Assembly: GCA_964468375.1 (NCBI GenBank)
Contig: CAYXUW010000057.1
Coordinates: 1 to 15,721, forward strand
DNA from: CAYXUW01 sp964468375
GTDB taxonomy: Bacteria > Planctomycetota > Phycisphaerae > Sedimentisphaerales > Anaerobacaceae
Direction of reading: 5' to 3'
DNA: 15,721 nucleotides
Shown: positions 1 through 7,121 of the stretch, in pieces
Layout of the letters: every line of letters starts with the position of its first letter
Numbering within the stretch: the stretch's first letter is position 1
Program-made: the position numbers and the translations under genes
Notes under the pieces: generated by a model
What the model saw: only the letters and a program-made list of their open reading frames with translations
Told to the model about the DNA's origin: nothing
Database searches by the model: none

Positions 1-999
1 ACCGAGCCGGATATGAACAGCGCAGCAGAGGTGAGGGCGCTGGCAGAGGAACTGCGGAGGATAGTCAGATACTTAGGCGTTTCAGAAGGGGATATGCAAA
101 AGGGGCATATGCGTTTCGAGCCGAACGTTAATCTGGTTATTACTAAAGATGGTAAAGAATATAAAACGCCGATAGTGGAGATTAAGAACCTAAACAGCTT
201 CCGTGTGCTTGAGCGGAGCATCGAATATGAAGTTAGCAGGCAGATTGAGCAGTTCCTCGAAACCGGCGAGGTTATGCAGATGGGCAATAAGAGCACGCGG
301 GGATGGGACGACGGCAAGGAAGTGACCGTTCTGCAGAGGGAGAAAGAAGAGGCGCACGATTACAGGTATTTTCCTGAGCCGGATTTGGTGCCGGTAGAAA
401 TGACAGAGCAATGGCTTGGAGAGATTAAGTCAAGTTTGTGCGAGTTGCCTATAAAGAAGCAGATGCGTTACATGAGTGAATATCAATTGAGCGATTATGA
501 CGCGGGTGTCTTAACGGCTGAGCGGGCGGTAGCCGAGTTTTTCGAGGAGGCGGTCAATGCTGGCGGCGAACCTAAGCGGGTCTGTAATTGGATTTCCCAA
601 GATGGTTTGCGATTAGCAAATGAAAGAGGTTGTGGTGTGAGGGAGTTAGGAATTACCCCCCAGCAAGTAGCAGAATTAACGAATATGATTGTTATTGGAG
701 ATATTAGTTCTACTGCTGCGACGTCTATAAGCGACATAATAGTTACTACTGATGATTTAGATTTAGATATTCGGAAGATTGCTGAAGAGCACAACCTTAT
801 TCAGAAGAGTGACGCGGGGGAACTGGAGGGGGTGGTTGAGCAGGTGCTTGCGGAGAACGCCAAGGCGGTCGAGGACGTAAAAAGCGGCGGCAAGAAGAGC
901 AAGAAGGCGATGAGCTTTTTGCTGGGACAGGTTATGCAAAAAACGAAGGGACAGGCGAATCCGAAGGTTGTGTCCGAGATTCTTGAGAAGAAACTATAA
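1..999 (+). CDS. gatB: Asp/Glu-tRNA amidotransferase subunit B (5' truncated by window edge)
   Basis: This is the C-terminal 332 residues of GatB, the subunit that binds misacylated Glu-tRNA(Gln) or Asp-tRNA(Asn) and transfers ammonia from GatA. The reading frame is already open at base 1 (T-E-P-D-M), so the true start lies upstream; full-length GatB is usually about 470-500 residues. Visible GatB signatures are the IKNLNSFR stretch, the KEEAHDYRYFPEPDL block near residue 120, and a YqeY-like helical tail that begins around the C-N-W-I segment and ends with GQVMQKTKGQANPKVV. The tail is the tRNA-binding part of the family. It is followed after 12 bases by a second plus-strand gene with a clear ribosome-binding site, so the two are probably co-transcribed. 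The segment around 660-780 is clearly richer in A/T than the rest of the gene. Confidence 0.97.
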   Translation, partial: TEPDMNSAAEVRALAEELRRIVRYLGVSEGDMQKGHMRFEPNVNLVITKDGKEYKTPIVEIKNLNSFRVLERSIEYEVSRQIEQFLETGEVMQMGNKSTRGWDDGKEVTVLQREKEEAHDYRYFPEPDLVPVEMTEQWLGEIKSSLCELPIKKQMRYMSEYQLSDYDAGVLTAERAVAEFFEEAVNAGGEPKRVCNWISQDGLRLANERGCGVRELGITPQQVAELTNMIVIGDISSTAATSISDIIVTTDDLDLDIRKIAEEHNLIQKSDAGELEGVVEQVLAENAKAVEDVKSGGKKSKKAMSFLLGQVMQKTKGQANPKVVSEILEKKL

Positions 1000-1001
1000 A
1001 G

Positions 1002-1008
1002 AAAGGAG
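1002..1008 (+). promoter_or_regulatory. Shine-Dalgarno for the split-barrel protein
   Basis: AAAGGAG lies just downstream of the gatB stop. It sits only about 3 bases before the ATG at 1012 and about 6 before the next in-frame codon, GTG at 1015, so either codon may be the real start. Confidence 0.6.
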
Positions 1009-1011
1009 ATA

Positions 1012-1404
1012 ATGGTGGACTTAGCTGCTTACTTCGAGAATACAAAAGGGACAGGGGTTTTTGCAACGAGTGATTCAGGGGGGAACGTAGATGTCGCTAT
1101 TTACGCACGGCCGTATGTTATAGACGAGGAGACGATTGCTTTCAGTATGCTTGAGCGGCTGAGCTATGCGAATATCCAGGCCAATCCGAAAGCTGCGTAT
1201 CTTTTTATAGAACGCGGAGAGGGTTATACGGGCAAGAGACTTTACTTGGTTAAGACCGGTGAGGAGACGGACCCGGAGCGTGTTAAGGAGCTTAAGAAAA
1301 AGCATTCAAAAATTTTCAGTCCGGACCAGATAAACCGTCATATTGTGTATTTTAAGGTGGAGAAGATTCGGGCGCTTGTAGGCGATAAAGAGGAAGATAA
1401 ATAA
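1012..1404 (+). CDS. Small FMN-binding split-barrel (pyridoxamine 5'-phosphate oxidase-like) protein
   Basis: This is a 130-residue single-domain protein resembling the pyridoxamine-phosphate-oxidase-like flavin-binding split-barrel superfamily. It opens with an F-A-T-S-D-x-x-G-N-V-D-V-A-I-Y pattern (strand pair carrying substrate or flavin contacts), continues with an A-F-S-M-L-E-R-L-S-Y-A-N-I-Q-x-N-P-K-A-A-Y segment typical of these proteins, and ends in a strand reading I-V-Y-F-K-V-E-K-I-R-A-L. No signal peptide or membrane segment is seen. Members bind FMN, F420 or heme, and the ligand cannot be read from sequence. It lies 12 bases after gatB and its TAA overlaps the next ATG (TAATG), so it is probably translationally coupled to the cupin gene. 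The GTG codon at 1015 is a possible alternative start. The superfamily call is fairly secure; the reaction is unknown. Confidence 0.8.
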   Translation: MVDLAAYFENTKGTGVFATSDSGGNVDVAIYARPYVIDEETIAFSMLERLSYANIQANPKAAYLFIERGEGYTGKRLYLVKTGEETDPERVKELKKKHSKIFSPDQINRHIVYFKVEKIRALVGDKEEDK

Positions 1405-1748
1405 TGAAGATTGAAAAGAGCAGTGATATTGCCAAACAACGGGTAGAGGCGGAGGGGGCGAAGGGGACAGAGATAAGGTGGCTTATTTCCAAAGAGGACG
1501 GAGCGGAGAATTTTGCGATGCGGATGTTCGAGATACAGCCGGGTGGTCATACGCCTTTGCACGAACACAAACACGAGCATGAGGTGTTTATAGTTGAGGG
1601 AGACGGAGTATTTGTTTGTGAGGGGAAGGAATACGAGTTCAGTAAGGATTGTGTAATATTTGTGCCGGGCGGGAAGGAACATCAATTCAGAAATTCGGGG
1701 GAATCTGTTTTGCGGATGCTTTGTCTTATTCCGGCATCTGCGGTATGA
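1404..1748 (+). CDS. Small cupin-domain protein
   Basis: This is a 114-residue single-domain cupin. Motif 1 is visible as G-G-H-T-P-L-H-E-H-K-H-E-H-E-V-F-I-V-E-G, with the histidines and glutamate that normally hold a metal ion. Motif 2 is P-G-G-K-E-H-Q-F-R-N near the C-terminus. An N-terminal strand region of about 40 residues precedes the barrel. The size and motif order match the many stand-alone cupin_2 proteins, whose functions range from isomerases and dioxygenases to simple ligand binding, so no substrate can be named. Its start codon overlaps the stop of the flavin-barrel gene by one base, which ties the two together functionally or at least translationally. It ends 6 bases from the oppositely oriented plsY. 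Confidence 0.88.
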   Translation: MKIEKSSDIAKQRVEAEGAKGTEIRWLISKEDGAENFAMRMFEIQPGGHTPLHEHKHEHEVFIVEGDGVFVCEGKEYEFSKDCVIFVPGGKEHQFRNSGESVLRMLCLIPASAV

Positions 1749-1754
1749 GGCAAA

Positions 1755-2393
1755 TTATTTTGTGAAGATTTTGCTTTCGGTTCCGGCGATTAGCCGTTTT
1801 ATATTTTCACGATGGCGGACAATCACCATAACCGGTATGGCTATAGCTGCGATAAACAGCGGCCATAAGTCGGCGAAATTCCAGCGGGGCGTGAAGGCAA
1901 TAACCAGAACAAGTGTCAGGGGAAAAGCGACGGAAGCGACGATAGAAGCCAGGGAAATGTATCGCCATATCAGGACAGTTATCACCCATATTGAGAGGGC
2001 AGCGGCGGCACAGATTGTGTAGTAGGGCCAGAGGCCGAGCGCTACGCCGAAACTTGTGGCGACACCTTTGCCGCCTCTGAATTTTACGTATATCGGGAAG
2101 ATATGACCTAAAACAGCGGCGCAGCCGACGGCAAGGGCGAGGAAAAGCTCTATGACAGGGGGTGGTGAAGGGAGGTAACCGGCGGCGAGGGATGTCGGCA
2201 GCAAGCCTTTTGCGACATCCAGGAAGAAACAGAAATAAGCCCATTTTTTGCCGAGCGCGCGTGACAGGTTCGTTGCGCCGATATTGCCTGAACCGATATT
2301 GCGGAGGTTTTTCCCGTGGGCTTTAGCGATAATGAGGCCGAAGGGGATTGAGCCAAGTAGATAGGCGATAATAATCAAAATTACAAATTCCAC
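1755..2393 (-). CDS. plsY: Glycerol-3-phosphate acyltransferase PlsY (acyl-phosphate dependent)
   Basis: PlsY transfers an acyl group from acyl-phosphate to glycerol 3-phosphate, the first step of phospholipid synthesis, within the inner membrane. The 212-residue protein has the family length and layout: an N-terminal helix ending in A-Y-L-L-G-S-I-P-F-G, the motif G-S-G-N-I-G-A-T-N that binds phosphate, and the second loop motif K-F-R-G-G-K-G-V-A-T, with four to five hydrophobic helices between and after. The start is GTG at 2393, overlapping the TAG of the upstream glycosyltransferase (TAGTG), with GAGG a few bases before it. This start gives the expected short first helix. It is the last gene of the long minus-strand operon. 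A phospholipid gene at the end of a lipopolysaccharide cluster fits a shared envelope-building role. Confidence 0.96.
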   Translation of the reverse strand: MEFVILIIIAYLLGSIPFGLIIAKAHGKNLRNIGSGNIGATNLSRALGKKWAYFCFFLDVAKGLLPTSLAAGYLPSPPPVIELFLALAVGCAAVLGHIFPIYVKFRGGKGVATSFGVALGLWPYYTICAAAALSIWVITVLIWRYISLASIVASVAFPLTLVLVIAFTPRWNFADLWPLFIAAIAIPVMVIVRHRENIKRLIAGTESKIFTK

Positions 2394-3577
2394 TATTGTC
2401 CTCGATTTTTAAGTGCGGATTCGTAAAGAAATGTTAGCTGTTTAGCGGCGCGGCTGATAGAAATTTTTTCTTTGAGATTGTCTTCGACGATTGCCTGTGA
2501 TGCTTTTTGGATGTTGTTCGTATCCGAGAAGAAAGCGACGGCCTGCGCGAGTGCGGTGATATTTTCCGGGGAGTCGATTACTTTGCCGTGGCGGTCTTTG
2601 ACGAACAAATCTATTGCACCATTGAATTCTGTTGTTATGATGGGCTTGTTTGCGGCGATTGCTTCGAGGATGAATCTACTTGATGGGTCGTAGAAAGTCG
2701 GCAGGGCGGCTACGTCGGTTATCGAAAGAAGATTTTGAATGTTTTTGACGGGGCCTAAGAATAGGATTTTTTTGTGGATGCCGAGCTTTTCAGCGAGCCG
2801 GCGGTATTTGCGCGGTCTGTCACTGCCGACTACTATTAAAAAGGCAGACCTTTCGGTATTGCTTTGTGATGCAAGATGCATTGCTTTTATCAAACAGGCG
2901 AGACCTTTGAGCCGGAAGTTATTTGCAGCAAACAAGATAAAGACAGGTTCGTCCGCTTCTTTAAGGTGCAGTTGAGCGAGTATTTGGCGGCGGAGCTTAT
3001 CGGCCTGATGTGTGTCGATTCGATTATTTATTTTTATGCCGTTAGGTATGACAACTATTCGGTCATCATCGACGCCGTAGTGTTTTTGGAACTGCCAGGC
3101 AACGTAATTCGAGAGTGCGGCGATTAACGGGCCATTCGGATTTTTGCAGAGTTTTTTCTCGGCGCGTAAAAGTACGGCTCTTCTGAGGTTGGCGGAAGCT
3201 GTTATTTTTTTATAGGATTCGACGAATTTGTTTTGATAGCTGGCGGCATTGCGCAGAATGGATTCGGCGAAGCTGCCTCCGCGGGGCTGGTAAACATCAG
3301 CGAAATCAAAAGGTAACGTGCTGTGGATTAAAATATAGTCATTTTCTGATAAGCATTTTTTTAACGCTTTTGCGAAGGCGGGGCGGCGAGTGCGTTTGCC
3401 GGGGATGTTTTGGCATAAGATATGGATGTTTTTGGCGTTTGTTTTGCCTTTTGCGGCGAGTATATCGGCTTTTAGCCCAAGCGCCGAGAGCGCGGCAGCC
3501 AGCTCGAAGACGGAGCGTTCAGCACCGCCGAGGGTGATATCGATGCGTTCTATTATTAGTGCGATTTTTTTGTTCAT
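2393..3577 (-). CDS. WaaG-like family 4 glycosyltransferase
   Basis: This 394-residue GT-B fold protein probably adds a sugar to the lipopolysaccharide core. The N-terminal half has the acceptor-side glycine loop (D-I-T-L-G-G-A-E-R-S, residues 13-22) and a D-V-Y-Q-P-R-G-G-S-F-A segment that recalls the WaaG acceptor region. The C-terminal half has I-P-N-G-I (177-181), the strand I-L-F-L-G-P-V (271-277) and the nucleotide-sugar loop L-P-T-F-Y-D-P-S-S-R-F-I-L-E-A-I (292-307). In that loop the usual E-x7-E pair is D297-x7-E305. Its ATG directly abuts the stop of the upstream fusion gene with no spacer, and its stop overlaps the plsY start. I see no strong Shine-Dalgarno, so translation may be coupled to the upstream gene. 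WaaG is the closest family I recognise, but donor and acceptor are not decidable from sequence. Confidence 0.85.
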   Translation of the reverse strand: MNKKIALIIERIDITLGGAERSVFELAAALSALGLKADILAAKGKTNAKNIHILCQNIPGKRTRRPAFAKALKKCLSENDYILIHSTLPFDFADVYQPRGGSFAESILRNAASYQNKFVESYKKITASANLRRAVLLRAEKKLCKNPNGPLIAALSNYVAWQFQKHYGVDDDRIVVIPNGIKINNRIDTHQADKLRRQILAQLHLKEADEPVFILFAANNFRLKGLACLIKAMHLASQSNTERSAFLIVVGSDRPRKYRRLAEKLGIHKKILFLGPVKNIQNLLSITDVAALPTFYDPSSRFILEAIAANKPIITTEFNGAIDLFVKDRHGKVIDSPENITALAQAVAFFSDTNNIQKASQAIVEDNLKEKISISRAAKQLTFLYESALKNRGQ

Positions 3578-5512
3578 TTAAATAATTTCTGCAAAAGGGG
3601 CAGTTCTGCCATGTTTTATATCGTGTTTCGTCATCTGCTTTGTTTTGTTTATTACTTTACGGATAAAGGCCTTGTCTTTGTATGTTAGTTTATCTTTGCC
3701 GGTGTAGCCGAGATAAAAGCGCAGGCGGTCTGTTTTCGAAAAATATTTGCCCGGGGCTGAATAGTTAAGCTGTGCAATATCTTTTATACGAAATCTTTCG
3801 GAGAAAAGGGTTGACTTGAAGGTTCGTGTGAGGTCTATGAGATGAAACCGGCCGTTGTCGTCGTAGAATATGTGGGAGAAGTAAAGGTCTCGATGGCGAT
3901 ATTTTGTCTGGTGGAATTTTTTTATAAATACGGCTAATTGCGCAATGAAGTTTTTTTGCAGCTTTAAATTTTCAATTGTAGAGTCGTCGTTGAAATAGTC
4001 CGGCAGTTTCCTTTCCAGAGAATCGGCATCGGGGATTTTTTCCGTGATTATAAAGCTTCTTTTCTCAAAAAACATACCCCATTGCTCGCCGTAGGAGATG
4101 ACCTTCGGTGTATTTATGCCGGCGGCTGTAAGTTTGGTTATCGGCTCAAAGTCGAGGAGGCCGCAGCTTGTCCATCTGCGAGCGGAAAGCCAGTTTTTCA
4201 GCTGGACCAGAATCGGCGGTGAATCGTAGCGTTTCAAAAACAATGTGACCGGCGGAGAATTTATTTCGAAACGTAGGCGGCTGCGATATTCGGGCAGATT
4301 GTCTTTGGACAGGTCCTGGGCTGAATCGAAAGCAAAGACGGCGTCTATAGAGTTTAAGCCCAGTTTGCTGAGGCCGGTTTTATAATCTTCGTCGCAGAAA
4401 AAAGATTCTCTCGATGTTGTCCGGAGCAGGTTTGAGATTTCTATGAATTTTTGCTTAGTTTTGGAGATGATTTGCGGCTGGTCGGATTCGAGTAGTTTTT
4501 TGGCGGCGTCGCAGACCATTTCTACGGTGATTGACTGCATACACAGGTGTTCACTTTTTTTGCAAATTGGCTTTTCACACGGAGCACAAGGCGCATCTCC
4601 GATTATTTTAATTTCATTTTCGTAACCGGTTTCCGTCCAGGCGGGGTCGTTCGGGCCGAAGAGGGTGATGACTTTGCGCCGGAGGGCTATCGCTATGTGC
4701 CGGGGACCTGTGTCATTGGTTATTACCAAATCCGTGAGGGAAAAAAGTGATTTCAGTTCGCCGAGTCCTATATGTTTGTTCGCTAAGTTTATGAGTTTAA
4801 ATTCGCTCGAATCGCAGATTTTTTCGGCAATTTGCTTTTCGGCGGGATTAGGTGATACGGATACGAAAACGGCTGCGTTGTAATTGGAAATAAGCCAATC
4901 GGCTGTTTGTGCGAATCTTTCGGGGAGCCAGCATTTGCTTTGACCGAATGCGCCGCCGGGCACAAGAACGATGACGGGGCCTTTTGATTCGGTAATTTCC
5001 GGCAATTTGATTTGTAATGTTTTGTTTTCTTGCGGGTTGACGGGCAGTTCGAGACTTGTGTCAGTTGTATCGGCGCCGAGTGCGGAAGGAACAGCGAGAT
5101 AGTAGTCGAGCATAGAAGAAGGTTTGAATTTGGTAGCGGATAGTTTCGGCGGATGCAGTTTTTCGGTGAGCATAAAGCCGCGGCCTTCGCGTGCATATCC
5201 GATACGTGTTGGTATGCTTGCCAAAAAAACCGATAAGGCAGAGGCGAAAGAGTTTTTAAAAAGAATTGCGTGGGTGAAATTGTGCTCTTTTAGCGTTTTT
5301 GCAATCTTGAAGGGATTTTTACTATGCTGCTGCAGCCAAGCGTCGTTGAAGCGATTTGGTGCCAGGATGCTGCGAACGACTTCGTTGGTGAAGAACGTGA
5401 TTTCGGAGGATTTGAAGTGCCTGCGAATAGCCCGAAGGGCCGGCGTGCAGAGGACGGCGTCACCCATAGGGGAGGGAAGCCAGATTAATATCTCGTATTT
5501 CTTATCTCGCAT
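3578..5512 (-). CDS. Heptosyltransferase (GT9) fused to WaaP/Kdo-type lipopolysaccharide kinase
   Basis: This is a two-domain protein of 644 residues from the ATG at 5512, or 652 from the GTG at 5536. Residues about 5-345 are a family 9 heptosyltransferase: I-W-L-P-S-P-M-G-D-A-V at the N-terminus, then I-T-N-D-T-G-P-R-H (264-272) and F-G-P-N-D-P-A-W-T-E-T in the ADP-heptose binding half. Residues about 410-630 resemble WaaP/RfaP: a β3 lysine in F-L-K-R-Y (K427), a glutamate in D-F-E-P, S-F-I-I-T-E-K, the catalytic loop H-R-D-L-Y-F-S-H (540-547) and the metal site I-D-L-T-R in place of DFG. A cysteine-rich stretch (C-A-P-C-E-K-P-I-C) sits at the end of the GT9 domain. The two activities would add heptose and phosphorylate it. 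I prefer ATG 5512 because the conserved domain begins just after it; neither start has a good Shine-Dalgarno. Confidence 0.9.
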   Translation of the reverse strand: MRDKKYEILIWLPSPMGDAVLCTPALRAIRRHFKSSEITFFTNEVVRSILAPNRFNDAWLQQHSKNPFKIAKTLKEHNFTHAILFKNSFASALSVFLASIPTRIGYAREGRGFMLTEKLHPPKLSATKFKPSSMLDYYLAVPSALGADTTDTSLELPVNPQENKTLQIKLPEITESKGPVIVLVPGGAFGQSKCWLPERFAQTADWLISNYNAAVFVSVSPNPAEKQIAEKICDSSEFKLINLANKHIGLGELKSLFSLTDLVITNDTGPRHIAIALRRKVITLFGPNDPAWTETGYENEIKIIGDAPCAPCEKPICKKSEHLCMQSITVEMVCDAAKKLLESDQPQIISKTKQKFIEISNLLRTTSRESFFCDEDYKTGLSKLGLNSIDAVFAFDSAQDLSKDNLPEYRSRLRFEINSPPVTLFLKRYDSPPILVQLKNWLSARRWTSCGLLDFEPITKLTAAGINTPKVISYGEQWGMFFEKRSFIITEKIPDADSLERKLPDYFNDDSTIENLKLQKNFIAQLAVFIKKFHQTKYRHRDLYFSHIFYDDNGRFHLIDLTRTFKSTLFSERFRIKDIAQLNYSAPGKYFSKTDRLRFYLGYTGKDKLTYKDKAFIRKVINKTKQMTKHDIKHGRTAPFAEII

Positions 5513-5555
5513 CTCGTGTCTCGTATTTTGCCTCACGAGATATATTTCATTTTAG

Positions 5556-6512
5556 TTATTTTCGCCTGTGCATTGTGTAAAGAGTCAATGCCATTACCTG
5601 CAAGACCATAGCAAACATAAGCATAATCAGCACGGCGTTATCCTGTCTTGCGGGGCGCATCAGCAGCCCTATACTTATCAGCAGACAAAGCAAAACGATA
5701 ATTTGCACAATTCCGGCCAATAATTTTATTCCAGAAAAATCACCGAATGTATTTTCCCGCCGCATACTTTTGAGCTGTGCCAGAATGCTGCTTAGCAATT
5801 GTTCGGTACTGTCGTTGGCGGTTTGTTGCCTAGCAGGGGGCATTTCAGTTTTTTCTATTTGTTGCTGAGGAGGTTTTTTCGGAGTTTGTGATTTTGGTTC
5901 GGCCGGTGCTTTCTGCGCCGGTTTGTTTTGGGGCTTAGTTTTGCTGGCTGAGCGGTGATGTTTTTTTATAATATTTACCGCTTCTCTTAGATTCACAGCT
6001 TGATAGTCGGGTTTTTGTTCGCCGAGCTTTTGGTGTATATGATGTGAGGGGTTGCTTATTAATATGGTTCTGCAGCCGGCTCTTGCACCGGCCTCGATGT
6101 CGCGGTTGCCGTCGCCGATTACCCAAGATTGGTTGAGGTCGATATCCATCTCTTCGGCGGCGGCCAGAAGCATTCCGGGGCTGGGCTTTCGCCAGTCGCT
6201 TTCTTTGCGATACTTTGCAACAACGCCGTCGGGGTGGTAGGGGCAGTAATAAATCCGGTCTATATACGCTCCTCTTTCGACGAGCAATTGCTTCATCCGG
6301 TTGTGAATTTCGCCGAGGGTTTTCTCAGAGACAAGTCCGCGTGCGACGCCGGATTGATTCGAGACGACGACCAGCTTATATCCCATATTGCCGAATTCGA
6401 TGAGAGCTTCGACGGCACCGTCCAGCAGTTTTACATGGTCGGGATGATTGATGTAGCCGAGGTCTTCAATTAAAGTGTCGTCGCGGTCCAAAAATATCGC
6501 TTTATTAGGCAT
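5556..6512 (-). CDS. gmhB: GmhB-type heptose 1,7-bisphosphate phosphatase with C-terminal membrane anchor
   Basis: The N-terminal ~185 residues are a HAD-family phosphatase of the GmhB/histidinol-phosphatase type, which removes the 7-phosphate of D-glycero-D-manno-heptose 1,7-bisphosphate. F-L-D-R-D-D-T-L (7-14) carries the nucleophile D9 and acid/base D11. S-N-Q-S-G-V (51-56), R-K-P-S-P-G-M (108-114) and I-G-D-G-N-R-D-I (132-139) complete the site. Of the four zinc ligands known in E. coli GmhB, only the first cysteine (C90) aligns; the others read Y92, S105 and W107. After residue 185 comes a ~70-residue lysine-, proline- and glutamine-rich linker, an amphipathic stretch, then two hydrophobic segments (about 262-286 and 292-312). 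GmhB alone is usually about 180-190 residues, so the last ~130 are an extension. It lies between gmhA and the heptosyltransferase fusion. Confidence 0.92.
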   Translation of the reverse strand: MPNKAIFLDRDDTLIEDLGYINHPDHVKLLDGAVEALIEFGNMGYKLVVVSNQSGVARGLVSEKTLGEIHNRMKQLLVERGAYIDRIYYCPYHPDGVVAKYRKESDWRKPSPGMLLAAAEEMDIDLNQSWVIGDGNRDIEAGARAGCRTILISNPSHHIHQKLGEQKPDYQAVNLREAVNIIKKHHRSASKTKPQNKPAQKAPAEPKSQTPKKPPQQQIEKTEMPPARQQTANDSTEQLLSSILAQLKSMRRENTFGDFSGIKLLAGIVQIIVLLCLLISIGLLMRPARQDNAVLIMLMFAMVLQVMALTLYTMHRRK

Positions 6513-6536
6513 ATTCAGGTATAATCCCCTGACTTC

Positions 6537-7121
6537 TTAACTATTTGTAAAACTATCTTCCACAAGTCCACAAATTATATGAAAGCCGAGCTGGTGAATT
6601 TCCTGGCTTCTCGCGGTTGATTCGTTATTGGTGCAAAAGCAGATGTCGGAAATTTGTTCGAGCTTGCTGTTACTTTTGCCGGTGAATGCCAGCACGGCGG
6701 CACCTTTTTTCTTTGCCAGTTCGGCGGCAGCTATGACATTTTTCGATGCGCCACTGGTCGAGATGACTAGGAGGGCGTCGCCGTTTTTGATGAGGGCCTC
6801 GATTTGTTTTGCGAACACGGCTTCGTAGCCATAATCGTTAGCAATCGATGTTATTATTGAAGTGTCTGTTGTCAGAGCAACAGCTGGCAGTGATTTTCGT
6901 TCCTGTTCGAATTTGCCCACAAGCTCGCTTGCTATGTGCTGGGCGTCTGCGGCAGAGCCGCCGTTGCCGCAAATGTAAAGACAGCCGTTTTGCTTCAGAG
7001 CTTTTGCTATCAGCTCAGCGGCGGCTATGATTGTTTCGATGCCGTCGGCTTCAAAGTCGGCAATCGCTTTTTTGTGCGATTCTATTATTTTTGCAATCTT
7101 TTTTTTGATATCTTCACTCAT
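6537..7121 (-). CDS. gmhA: Sedoheptulose 7-phosphate isomerase
   Basis: GmhA converts sedoheptulose 7-phosphate to D-glycero-D-manno-heptose 7-phosphate, the first step of ADP-heptose synthesis in the cytoplasm. The 194-residue protein is a single SIS domain of normal length. The phosphate loop is C-G-N-G-G-S (51-56), followed by A-D-A-Q-H-I-A-S-E-L with the zinc-type ligands H62 and E66. I-S-T-S-G-A-S (120-126) is the second phosphate-binding turn, and R-S-Q-E-I-H-Q-L with Q173 plus H181 supplies the remaining ligands seen in E. coli GmhA. Its ATG overlaps the hldE stop (TAATG), and gmhB follows 24 bases downstream, so all three enzymes of the pathway segment are made from one message. Confidence 0.97.
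   Translation of the reverse strand: MSEDIKKKIAKIIESHKKAIADFEADGIETIIAAAELIAKALKQNGCLYICGNGGSAADAQHIASELVGKFEQERKSLPAVALTTDTSIITSIANDYGYEAVFAKQIEALIKNGDALLVISTSGASKNVIAAAELAKKKGAAVLAFTGKSNSKLEQISDICFCTNNESTARSQEIHQLGFHIICGLVEDSFTNS

Noticed and set aside
1660..2022. Plus-strand open frame of 120 codons overlapping the cupin and plsY
   Set aside because: It runs antisense through plsY, whose family motifs are unmistakable, and the encoded residues look like an antisense shadow.
5124..5555. Plus-strand open frame of 143 codons opposite the heptosyltransferase start
   Set aside because: It is antisense to a clear GT9 domain and has no recognisable domain or ribosome-binding site.
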